In this document: one piece after another, positions 40,238-48,162 of the stretch | Layout: the number at the start of each line of letters is the position of its first letter | How positions within the stretch are numbered: position 1 is the stretch's first letter | NCBI RefSeq assembly: GCF_038397755.1 | Contig: NZ_CP151637.1 | Location: 124,001-188,000, forward strand | DNA length: 64,000 nucleotides | From: Microbacterium sp. LWH7-1.2 | Lineage (GTDB): Bacteria; Actinomycetota; Actinomycetes; Actinomycetales; Microbacteriaceae | Reading direction: 5' to 3' | Notes under the pieces: generated by a model | What the model was told of the DNA's origin: nothing | What the model saw: only the letters and a program-made list of their open reading frames with translations | Database searches by the model: none | Program-made: the position numbers and the translations under genes

Positions 40238-43200
40238 ACAGTTCCCGGGATCGTGCGCGCCCTCGAACAGGCTGAGCCTTTCCGGGACGCGCTGGCCGCG
40301 GCATCCGTCGATGCCGACTTCTCCCTCGTCGAAGGGCTCGACGCTCCGCTCCTGGCGGCTCTGCTCGAGCGGCGCCGCGCCGCCGGCAAGCCGCCGCTCG
40401 TGCTCCTCGTCGCACCGACGGGTCGCCGGGCGGAGTCGCTGGGGCCCGCCCTGGGCGCGCTGCTGCCGGGCGCCGAGGTGCTGCACTTCCCGGCGTGGGA
40501 GACGCTCCCGCACGAACGGCTGAGCCCGAGCGCCGAGACGGTCGGCGCGCGACTCGACATCCTCACGCGCATTGCGCGCTGGGATGCCGCGACCCCCCTC
40601 GTCATCACGGCGTCGGTGCGCGGCGCGATCCAGCCCCTGGCGGCGGGTCTCACCGAGGTCGACCCGATCGAGCTCGTCGTGGGCGGACGCGGCCATGACC
40701 TCGGCGACGTCTCGACGCGCCTCGTCGAGCTCGCTTACCACCGCGTCGACATGGTCTCGCGGCGTGGCGAGTTCGCCGTGCGCGGCGGCATCCTCGACGT
40801 CTTCCCGCCCACCGCGCCGCACCCGTACCGCGTCGAGTTCTTCGGCGACGAGGTCGACGAGATGAGGGCCTTCTCGGTCGCCGACCAGCGGTCCCTGCCG
40901 GGAGAGGTGCGCGAGGTCACCCTTCTCCCGAGCCGCGAGCTGCTGCTGACGGATGCCGTGCGCGGCCGTGCCCGCCAGCTCAAAGACGAGTTCCCCGGTC
41001 TCGCGGGCATGCTCGAGAAGATGTCCGAGGGCATCCCGGTCGAGGGCATGGAGTCGCTGCTGCCCGCCGTGGTCGACCGCCTCGTGACGCTCGTCGACTA
41101 CCTGCCCGAGGATGCCGCGGTCGCGCTGGTCGACCCCGAGCGCGCCGTGACGCGTGCGATCACCCTCGGCGAGACCAACCGCGAGTTCCTCGAAGCCGCG
41201 TGGAGCGCAGCGACCGCCGGGGCAAGCACGCCGATCGATCTGGGTGCGGGCGACTTCCTGACACTGCCCGAGCTGCGCGAGGCTGCCCGCGACCGCAGCG
41301 GCGTCTGGTGGACGCTCAGCGCCTTCGATTCGGGACACGCGGATGCTGCGGCCGAGGGTCTCATCCACGACGACATCGACGTCGCGCTCGAGGCCGCGGC
41401 CGCGATCCGCGTGCCGGGTTCTGCGGTGCCGTCGTTCCAGGGCAATGTCGAGGGTGCGACCGACCATGTGGGGGCGCTGCTCGCAGACGGCTGGCGCGTC
41501 GTGGTCGCAGCATCCGGAACCGGACTCGTGGAGCGCGCCCGCGACGTGCTCGCCGAGCGCGGCATCGCGGCGCGCAAGGTCGAGGAGGTGCTGCACGCAC
41601 CCGAGCCGGGCGTCGCGCACGTGGTCGTGAGCGTGCTCGAACGCGGCTTCGAAGCCCCTGACGCCAAGCTGGCCGTGCTCACCGAGTCCGAGTTCTACGG
41701 CCGCACGATCGGCGGCGACACCCGTGTCGTCAAGAAGCTCGCGTCGCGGCGCAAGGCCGTCGTCGACCCGCTCAAGCTCACCGCGGGCGACTACGTCGTG
41801 CATGCGACGCACGGCATCGGCAAGTTCGTCGAGCTCACGCAGCGCGAGGTGTCCAGCGGTGGCCGCAACGCGGTCAAGAGCATGCGCGAGTACCTCGTGC
41901 TCGAGTACGCGCCCTCCAAGCGCGGGTACCCCGGCGACAAGCTCTTCGTCCCGACCGACCAGCTCGACCTCCTGTCGCGGTACGTCGGCGGCGAGGCGCC
42001 TGGCCTGTCGAAGATGGGCGGCAGCGACTGGGCGCAGGCCAAGAGCAAGGCCCGCCGCGCGGTGCGCGACATCGCGGTCGAGCTCGTGAAGCTCTACTCC
42101 GCGCGCATGGCCGCGAAGGGTCACGCATTCGGCCCCGACACACCGTGGCAGCGCGAGCTGGAGGAGGCGTTCCCGTTCGCCGAGACCCCCGACCAGCTGC
42201 AGACGATCGACGAGATCAAGGCCGACATGGAGAAGCCGATCCCGATGGACAGGCTGCTGTCGGGTGACGTCGGCTTCGGCAAGACCGAGGTCGCGGTGCG
42301 CGCCGCGTTCAAGGCGATCCAGGACGGCAAGCAGGTCGCGATGCTCGTGCCGACGACCCTGCTCGTCAAGCAGCATTTCGAGACCTTCACCGAGCGCTTC
42401 GCCGGCTTCCCGGTGAAGGTGCGGGCGCTGTCGCGCTTCCAGACCGACAAGCAGGCGCGCGACACGATCGCCGGTCTCGCCGACGGCACCGTCGACATGG
42501 TCATCGGCACGCACCGCATCCTCACCGAGAAGGTGCTGTTCAAGGACCTCGGCCTCATGATCATCGACGAGGAGCAGCGCTTCGGCGTCGAGCACAAGGA
42601 CCAGCTGAAGAAGCTGAAGACCAACGTCGACATCCTGGCGATGAGCGCGACGCCCATCCCGCGCACGCTCGAGATGGCGGTCACCGGCATCCGCGAGATG
42701 TCGACGCTGCAGACGCCGCCGGAGGACCGGCATCCGATCCTGTCGTACGTCGGTCCGCGCAACGACAAGCAGATCGCCGCGGCGATCCGCCGGGAGCTGC
42801 TGCGGGAGGGCCAGGTCTTCTTCGTGCATAACCGGGTCTCGTCGATTCAGCGGGTCGCAGCCCAGCTCGCCGAGCTGGTGCCCGAGGCCCGCATAGCGGT
42901 CGCTCACGGACAGATGGGCGAGCACGCCCTCGAAGAGGTTGTGGACGCGTTCTGGGAGCGTCGCAGCGACGTGCTCGTGTGCACGACGATCGTCGAGACG
43001 GGCCTGGACATCTCCAACGCCAACACGATCATCATCGACCGGGCCGACAAGTACGGGCTCAGCCAGCTGCACCAGCTGCGCGGCCGCGTCGGGCGCGCGC
43101 GTGAGCGCGCCTACGCCTACTTCCTCTACGACGAGCAGAAGCCGCTGAGCGAGACGGCCGCGGACCGCCTCGAGACGATCGCCGTCAACAACGACCTCGG

Positions 43201-43864
43201 CTCGGGCATGCAAGTCGCGCTGAAGGACCTCGAGATCCGCGGCGCCGGCAACCTCCTGGGCGCCGAGCAGGCCGGCCACATCGCCGGGGTCGGCTTCGAC
43301 CTGTACCTCCGCATGATCGGCGAGGCGGTCGCCACGTTCCGCGGCGAGGAGACCGAGGGGCCGACGGAGCTCCGCCTCGAGCTGCCGGTACAGGCCCGCA
43401 TCCCCGAGTCGTACATCGACAGCGAGCGGCTGCGTCTGGAGGCGTACCAGAAGCTCTCGGCCGCGGCATCCGTCACCGCAGCCCCCGCGGCGATCGATCT
43501 CGTCATCGATGAGCTCACCGACCGCTACGGCGAGCCGCCTTCGGAGGTCGAGGGCCTGCTCGCGGTCGCCCGCCTGCGTCGCCGGGCCGGTCAGGCGGGC
43601 CTCGCCGACGTCGTCGCGATGGGACCGAACCTGCGCATCGCCCCGGCCAACCTGCCCGACTCGATGCGCGTGCGCCTGCAGCGCCTGCACCCCAAGGCGA
43701 AGCTCGTCGCCGGGGGAGAGGCGATGGTCGTGCCCCTGCCCTCCGCGGGCGGCGAGCCGCTCGGCGACGACGAGCTCATCGCGTGGGTGGCCCAGCTCAT
43801 CGAGCAGCTCTGGCCCGAGAGGAAGGCCGAGGCACCGGCCGCGGCGGAGGGCGCGACAGCCTGA
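40235..43864 (+). CDS. mfd: Transcription-repair coupling factor
   Basis: 1209 residues, usual length. Order: UvrB-like N-terminal domains with HFPAWETLPHERLSPSAETV, a RNA-polymerase-interaction CarD-like domain (DYVVHATHGIGKFVELTQRE), then RecG-like helicase motifs: Walker A LSGDVGFGKTEVA, DEEQRFGV, MSATPIPRTL, TTIVETGLDISNANTIII and QLRGRVGRARERAYAY, and a TRCF C-terminal domain. It removes stalled RNA polymerase and recruits nucleotide excision repair. It starts at the leaderless GTG 40235. Confidence 0.97.
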   Translation: MTVPGIVRALEQAEPFRDALAAASVDADFSLVEGLDAPLLAALLERRRAAGKPPLVLLVAPTGRRAESLGPALGALLPGAEVLHFPAWETLPHERLSPSAETVGARLDILTRIARWDAATPLVITASVRGAIQPLAAGLTEVDPIELVVGGRGHDLGDVSTRLVELAYHRVDMVSRRGEFAVRGGILDVFPPTAPHPYRVEFFGDEVDEMRAFSVADQRSLPGEVREVTLLPSRELLLTDAVRGRARQLKDEFPGLAGMLEKMSEGIPVEGMESLLPAVVDRLVTLVDYLPEDAAVALVDPERAVTRAITLGETNREFLEAAWSAATAGASTPIDLGAGDFLTLPELREAARDRSGVWWTLSAFDSGHADAAAEGLIHDDIDVALEAAAAIRVPGSAVPSFQGNVEGATDHVGALLADGWRVVVAASGTGLVERARDVLAERGIAARKVEEVLHAPEPGVAHVVVSVLERGFEAPDAKLAVLTESEFYGRTIGGDTRVVKKLASRRKAVVDPLKLTAGDYVVHATHGIGKFVELTQREVSSGGRNAVKSMREYLVLEYAPSKRGYPGDKLFVPTDQLDLLSRYVGGEAPGLSKMGGSDWAQAKSKARRAVRDIAVELVKLYSARMAAKGHAFGPDTPWQRELEEAFPFAETPDQLQTIDEIKADMEKPIPMDRLLSGDVGFGKTEVAVRAAFKAIQDGKQVAMLVPTTLLVKQHFETFTERFAGFPVKVRALSRFQTDKQARDTIAGLADGTVDMVIGTHRILTEKVLFKDLGLMIIDEEQRFGVEHKDQLKKLKTNVDILAMSATPIPRTLEMAVTGIREMSTLQTPPEDRHPILSYVGPRNDKQIAAAIRRELLREGQVFFVHNRVSSIQRVAAQLAELVPEARIAVAHGQMGEHALEEVVDAFWERRSDVLVCTTIVETGLDISNANTIIIDRADKYGLSQLHQLRGRVGRARERAYAYFLYDEQKPLSETAADRLETIAVNNDLGSGMQVALKDLEIRGAGNLLGAEQAGHIAGVGFDLYLRMIGEAVATFRGEETEGPTELRLELPVQARIPESYIDSERLRLEAYQKLSAAASVTAAPAAIDLVIDELTDRYGEPPSEVEGLLAVARLRRRAGQAGLADVVAMGPNLRIAPANLPDSMRVRLQRLHPKAKLVAGGEAMVVPLPSAGGEPLGDDELIAWVAQLIEQLWPERKAEAPAAAEGATA

Positions 43865-43929
43865 TCCTCGCCCCCTCACTCCCGCGACGGGTGTTTGACG
43901 AGGCGCCGGCTCCCCGAGAGCATGAGGGG

Positions 43930-44709
43930 ATGATCGATCAGCAGCAGCTGTGGGACGACGAGGTCGCCCAGGCTTACGACACGCCGGGCGAGGGCATGTT
44001 CGCCGACGATGTGCTTCGCCCCACGGTGACGACCCTGACCAGACTGTCCGACGGCGGCGCCGCCGTGGAGTTCGCGATCGGGACCGGCCGCGTCGCGATC
44101 CCGCTCCACGAGGCGGGCGTGCCCGTGGCGGGCATCGAGCTGTCGCACGCGATGATCGCGCGTCTGCGGGAGAAGGCCGGCGCGGACGAGATCCCCGTCG
44201 TGCAGGGTGACATGACGACCGCGTCCGCCGGTACCGGGTTCGCGCTCGCGTACCTGGTCTTCAACACGATCTCGAACCTGCTGTCGCAGGACGAGCAGGT
44301 CGAGTGCTTCCGCAACGCCGCGCGTCATCTCGCCCCCGGAGGATGCTTCGTCATCGAGCTGTGGGTGCCGCAGCTGCGCGCACTCGCCCCCGGCCACGCG
44401 GGCACGGTCGAGCTCAGCCGGCCCGGCTACCTGCTGGTCGACACGGTCGACACCCTCACGCAGCGGCTGACGTCCCACCATGTGCGATTCGGGCCCGACA
44501 TCGCCGACGGCCGCGCGGCGCGTATCGGCCGCTCGCCGCACCGCTACATCTGGCCCAGCGAGCTCGACCTGATGGCCCGTCTCGCGGGATTCACGCTCGA
44601 GAGCCGCTGGGCGGGGTGGCAGCAGGAGGAGTTCACCGGTGAGTCGACCAGTCACGTGTCGGTCTACCGCCTGCCGCGCGGAGGCTCGACCGCGCGCGCG
44701 GCGTCGTGA
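43930..44709 (+). CDS. Class I SAM-dependent methyltransferase
   Basis: 259 residues from ATG 43930 with GAGGGG directly before it. SAM-binding motif I is AVEFAIGTGRVAIPL, motif II near IPVVQGDMTTA, and YLVFNTISNLLSQDEQ with HLAPGGCFVIELW follow. The usual E/D-x-G-x-G is IGTGR here. The substrate is not evident. It lies between mfd and a beta-helix protein gene. Confidence 0.85.
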   Translation: MIDQQQLWDDEVAQAYDTPGEGMFADDVLRPTVTTLTRLSDGGAAVEFAIGTGRVAIPLHEAGVPVAGIELSHAMIARLREKAGADEIPVVQGDMTTASAGTGFALAYLVFNTISNLLSQDEQVECFRNAARHLAPGGCFVIELWVPQLRALAPGHAGTVELSRPGYLLVDTVDTLTQRLTSHHVRFGPDIADGRAARIGRSPHRYIWPSELDLMARLAGFTLESRWAGWQQEEFTGESTSHVSVYRLPRGGSTARAAS

Positions 44710-44787
44710 CCCGCTCCTTGGAGCCGCGCCGCACTACGCTGTGAACCGAACCGCGCCGGCACCGACGACGGGCCGGATCGAGGAGGC

Positions 44788-45390
44788 ATGATGCGATTCG
44801 AGCACCTCGGGGCACAGCCCCGGATCCACCCCGACGCGGTCGTGGCGGCGACGGCGGTGATCAGCGGCGACGTCGAGATCGGCGCGGACTGCCAAGTCCT
44901 GCACGGCGCCGTGATCACCGCCGAGGGCGGCGCCATCACCCTCGGGGCGAACGTGATCGTCATGGAGAACGCGCTCATCCGCGCCACCGCGACGAACCCC
45001 GTGCACATCGCCGACCACGTGCTCGTCGGGCCGATGGCGAGCGTCTCGGGCGCGGTGATCGAGGAGGAGGTGTTCCTCGCCACCGGCACACGCGTCTTCA
45101 ACGGCGCGCGCATCGGCGCGCGCAGCGAGGTGCGCATCAACGCGGTCGTGCACCTGCGCACGACGCTCCCCGCCGAGTCCACCGTGCCCATCGGCTGGGT
45201 CGCGGTGGGTGATCCGGTGCAGATCCTCCCGCCTGACCGCCACGAGGAGATCTGGGCCGCGCAGCGCGAACTCGACTTCCCGGGTTACGTGTTCGGCCTC
45301 GACCGGGAGACGCCCGACCTCATGGTGCAGCTCACCGAACGGTACGGCCGCAGCCTTGCGCGGCACGCCGGTGACCGTCCGCTGGGCTGA
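44788..45390 (+). CDS. Left-handed beta-helix protein (gamma-carbonic-anhydrase-like)
   Basis: 200 residues starting ATG 44788 after GAGGAGGC. The middle has hexapeptide repeats (VVAATAVISGDVEIGADCQV and ARIGARSEVRINAVV). The family resembles gamma-carbonic anhydrase/PaaY proteins, but the expected three zinc histidines are not clearly all present (HGAVI and HIADHV are candidates), so transferase-like or non-catalytic roles are possible. Confidence 0.8.
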   Translation: MMRFEHLGAQPRIHPDAVVAATAVISGDVEIGADCQVLHGAVITAEGGAITLGANVIVMENALIRATATNPVHIADHVLVGPMASVSGAVIEEEVFLATGTRVFNGARIGARSEVRINAVVHLRTTLPAESTVPIGWVAVGDPVQILPPDRHEEIWAAQRELDFPGYVFGLDRETPDLMVQLTERYGRSLARHAGDRPLG

Positions 45391-45441
45391 ACCGGGCGCC
45401 GGATACTGGCCATCGCAGTATCTCGGGCCTAGAGTCTCCGC

Positions 45442-47139
45442 ATGGGCCGTCTGGGGACCCGTTCGAGACTCGACCAGGCCGTGGGTGCCTTCTCGAGCAA
45501 TTGGCGCAACGCCAATCTGCGGCGCGCCCAGCTGAGCTTCCTCGGTGCGTGGACGGCGGAATGGGCGTTCACGGTCGCCCTCGGCATCGTGGCGTACCAC
45601 GACGGCGGGGCGCTCGCCCTGGGGCTGGTCGGTCTGCTGCGGATGCTGCCGTCCGCGGTCCTCGCGCCGGTGCTGTCGCCGTTCGCCGACCGGGGCCGCC
45701 GCGAGCGCGTGCTCGTGGTGGTGTCGCTGCTGAGGGGCGTGGCGACCGCCCTCGCCGCCGTGGTCGTGGCTGTCTCGGGTCCGATCGCCGTGATCTACGC
45801 CCTCGCGGTGCTGTCCACGATCGCCGCGACACTGTTCCGCCCGGCGCACTCCGCGCTGCTGCCCACGCTGTGCCGTACCGGGCATGAACTGGCGAGCGCG
45901 AACGTCGTGCGCGGGCTGCTCGATTCGGTCGCGACGCTCGTGGGTCCGCTCCTGGCGGCCATCGTCCTCGCGTTCGCCGACGTGTCGGTCGTGTTCGCGG
46001 TGGCCGCGGCCGCCTCGCTCTGGGCGGCGCTGCTGCTGTTCCGCGTGCGCTACCACGCGCCGCCGCGGCCGCCGGCACCGCGCCCGGACCTCCTGAAGGA
46101 GGCGGCCGAAGGGCTGCGCGCCGTCGGTCGCAGCCGGGATCTGCAGCTCATCCTCGGGCTGGCGGCTGCCCAGTCGCTCACGCGCGGTGCGCTGACGGTC
46201 TTCTCGGTCGTCGTCGCGATCGAGCTGCTGCACACGGGGGAATCCGGCGCCGGCGTGCTGATGGCCGCCGTGGGCGTGGGGGCGGTCGTCGGTTCGCTGG
46301 CCGCCTCCCTGCTGGTGGGCACCGGGCGCCTGGGCGCGTGGTTCGGGGTCGGCGTCGGTCTGTGGGGTCTGCCCATCGCCCTCGTCGGCTTCTTCCCGCA
46401 GCAGGCGGCCGCCCTCTTCCTGCTCTCCTTCGTCGGCGTCGGCAACGCACTGATCGATCTCGCCGGATTCACCCTGATCGGACGACTCGCCCCCGACGCG
46501 GTGATGGCCCGCGGGTTCGGGGTGCTGGAGAGCCTGGTCGCGGTCTCCATCGGCATCGGCTCCATCCTGGCGTCGGGGGTCATCGCGTGGGTCGGCGTCG
46601 AGCGTGCGCTGATCGTGATCGGCCTGGTGTGTCCTGTGCTGGCGCTGGCGTCGTGGTGGCGGCTGCGACGCCTGGACCGATCGGTCGACGCGCTCGACGT
46701 CGAGGTGTCCCTCTTGCAGCAGGTGCCGATGTTCCAGCCGCTGCCGCTGCCCTCGATCGAGCAGCTCGCCCGGGGGCTCGAGCCGGTGGAAGTGGCGGCG
46801 GGGGCACCCGTCTTCACCCAGGGCGACGTGGGCGATCGCTACTACGTGATCGAGAGCGGCACGGCAGACGTCATCGGAGACGGCAGGGTCGTCGCGACCC
46901 TCGGCGAGGGGGAGGGGTTCGGCGAGATCGCTTTGCTGCGCAGGACGCGCCGAACCGCGACCGTGTCGGCACATACCGCTCTCCGCCTCAAAGCGCTCGC
47001 ATCCGAGAGATTCACGGCGGTCGTGCTCGGCTACGCGCCCAGCGCGCAGGCGGCCGCGACGAGCGTCGATCAGCGGCTCGACCGGTTCGCGCCGGATGAG
47101 CCGCTGGGCGACTCCCGCCGTCGTGAGGAGGGCGGATGA
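45442..47139 (+). CDS. MFS transporter fused to C-terminal cyclic-nucleotide-binding domain
   Basis: 565 residues. TAGAGT six bases before ATG 45442 indicates a leaderless mRNA. Residues 20-410 are a 12-helix major facilitator (ADRGRRERVLVVVSLLRGVA is the A-loop motif). Residues about 430-550 are a cNMP-binding domain: VFTQGDVGDRYYVIESGTAD and FGEIALLRRTRRTATV, which keeps the Glu and Arg that contact the nucleotide in CAP-like proteins. Ligand binding might gate transport. It lies 20 bp before a cyclase-like gene. The fusion is uncommon; domain assignment is confident, the role is inference. Confidence 0.85.
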   Translation: MGRLGTRSRLDQAVGAFSSNWRNANLRRAQLSFLGAWTAEWAFTVALGIVAYHDGGALALGLVGLLRMLPSAVLAPVLSPFADRGRRERVLVVVSLLRGVATALAAVVVAVSGPIAVIYALAVLSTIAATLFRPAHSALLPTLCRTGHELASANVVRGLLDSVATLVGPLLAAIVLAFADVSVVFAVAAAASLWAALLLFRVRYHAPPRPPAPRPDLLKEAAEGLRAVGRSRDLQLILGLAAAQSLTRGALTVFSVVVAIELLHTGESGAGVLMAAVGVGAVVGSLAASLLVGTGRLGAWFGVGVGLWGLPIALVGFFPQQAAALFLLSFVGVGNALIDLAGFTLIGRLAPDAVMARGFGVLESLVAVSIGIGSILASGVIAWVGVERALIVIGLVCPVLALASWWRLRRLDRSVDALDVEVSLLQQVPMFQPLPLPSIEQLARGLEPVEVAAGAPVFTQGDVGDRYYVIESGTADVIGDGRVVATLGEGEGFGEIALLRRTRRTATVSAHTALRLKALASERFTAVVLGYAPSAQAAATSVDQRLDRFAPDEPLGDSRRREEGG

Positions 47140-47167
47140 CCCGGACCGATCGAGGGGGATGTGCGGC

Positions 47168-47875
47168 ATGACGACATCGAGAACGGCCCTGCTGATCGCC
47201 GACATCGGCGGCTACACCGAGTACATGGGATCGCACCGCCTGACGCTCGCACACGCCGAGGTGAACACCGCCAGGATGCTCGAGAGCATCGTGCACGCCG
47301 CCCGCGGCTTCGACCTCGTCGAGATCGAGGGCGATGGCGCCTTCCTCTCACGCAGGACGGGGTCACGCGATCCCGACACGACGCTGGCCGACATCCTGCA
47401 GGTCGCCGTCGCGATGCACCGCGCGTTCCATCTCGAGCGCGAGTACATCGTCCAGAACCTCTGCCCGTGCGGAGGATGCCGCCAGGCCCGCGACCTGAAG
47501 CTGAAGTTCGTGGCGCACGTGGGCGATGTCGCGACGCAGAGCATCAGCGGCAGATCCAAGCTCGTGGGGATCGACGTGATCCTGGTGCACCGGCTGCTCA
47601 AGAACTCCGTCGAGGTCCCCGAGTACGTCCTGCTCACCGAGGACCTGTACCGGCCCGACACGCCGTCCCTTCCCGACACCGTCGGCGAGATCACCCCGGA
47701 CCTCGAGGGGATCGGCAGCGTCCGGGCGTACTTCGTCGACGTGGCCGACCTCGACCGCGTCGGTATCGAGGCGCCCAAGCCCTCTCTGCGCACCCGCCTC
47801 GGGAGCACGTTCTCGGCGGTCGGCCGGGGGCTGCCGTACATGGTCGGCGTGAAGAAGCCTCGCCGCGCCCGGTAG
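47168..47875 (+). CDS. DUF2652 protein resembling class III nucleotide cyclases
   Basis: 235 residues from ATG 47168. ALLIADIGGYTEYM (Asp12) and VEIEGDGAFL (Asp56) sit at the spacing of the two metal-binding aspartates of class III cyclases. A later segment LKFVAHVGDVATQSI and GIDVILVHRLLKN resembles the cyclase GDAVNLAARL region with its conserved arginine. A CPCGGC cysteine cluster (about residues 101-106) is inserted between them. The neighbouring cNMP-binding transporter supports a nucleotide-signalling role, though activity is unproven and the transition-state asparagine is not evident. Confidence 0.75.
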   Translation: MTTSRTALLIADIGGYTEYMGSHRLTLAHAEVNTARMLESIVHAARGFDLVEIEGDGAFLSRRTGSRDPDTTLADILQVAVAMHRAFHLEREYIVQNLCPCGGCRQARDLKLKFVAHVGDVATQSISGRSKLVGIDVILVHRLLKNSVEVPEYVLLTEDLYRPDTPSLPDTVGEITPDLEGIGSVRAYFVDVADLDRVGIEAPKPSLRTRLGSTFSAVGRGLPYMVGVKKPRRAR

Positions 47876-47894
47876 CGAGGACGACGAGGACGAC

Positions 47895-47917
47895 GGATGC
47901 TGCGGGCCGCAGCATCC
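47895..47917. repeat. GGATGC/GCATCC palindrome
   Basis: GGATGCTGCGG and CCGCAGCATCC are inverted around a single G. It lies after the DUF2652 gene and could serve as terminator. It is a symmetric member of the window-wide GGATGC motif class. Confidence 0.7.
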
Positions 47918-47931
47918 GTGAATCTCCGACG

Positions 47932-48102
47932 TCAGTCCCAGACGAGGCCGCAGTCGCGGCAGCCGAACTCGAGGTGGTCGACCCAGCCGTCGTCGAGGTG
48001 GCCTCGACGCTCCCACTCGATCCGGAACCACCGCGGTTCGGCCGCCCGCACATCGAGCGACCCGCACCAGGGGCAGACTTCGGCGACGACGTTCCGTGCC
48101 AT
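47932..48102 (-). CDS. 56-residue zinc-ribbon protein
   Basis: The ATG at 48102 has TACCGT seven bases upstream, matching the leaderless pattern. It has CPWCGS near residues 10-15 and CRDCGLVWD at the C-terminus, a four-cysteine zinc ribbon; the middle is Trp/Arg-rich (PRWFRIEWERRGHLDDGWVD). Such mini-proteins bind nucleic acids or proteins. It lies 60 bp downstream of ppc on the same strand. Confidence 0.75.
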   Translation of the reverse strand: MARNVVAEVCPWCGSLDVRAAEPRWFRIEWERRGHLDDGWVDHLEFGCRDCGLVWD

Positions 48103-48162
48103 GGCCGCCACGGTACGCCGGGGTCGCGGCGATCCAGGGTGCGACGCGCGGCGCCGTCCGGG

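Noticed and set aside
40160..43879. A minus-strand open frame of more than 1200 codons opposite mfd
   Set aside because: Mfd has every family motif and normal length; the antisense frame is Arg/Asp/His-rich with no domain, a common artefact in high-GC DNA.
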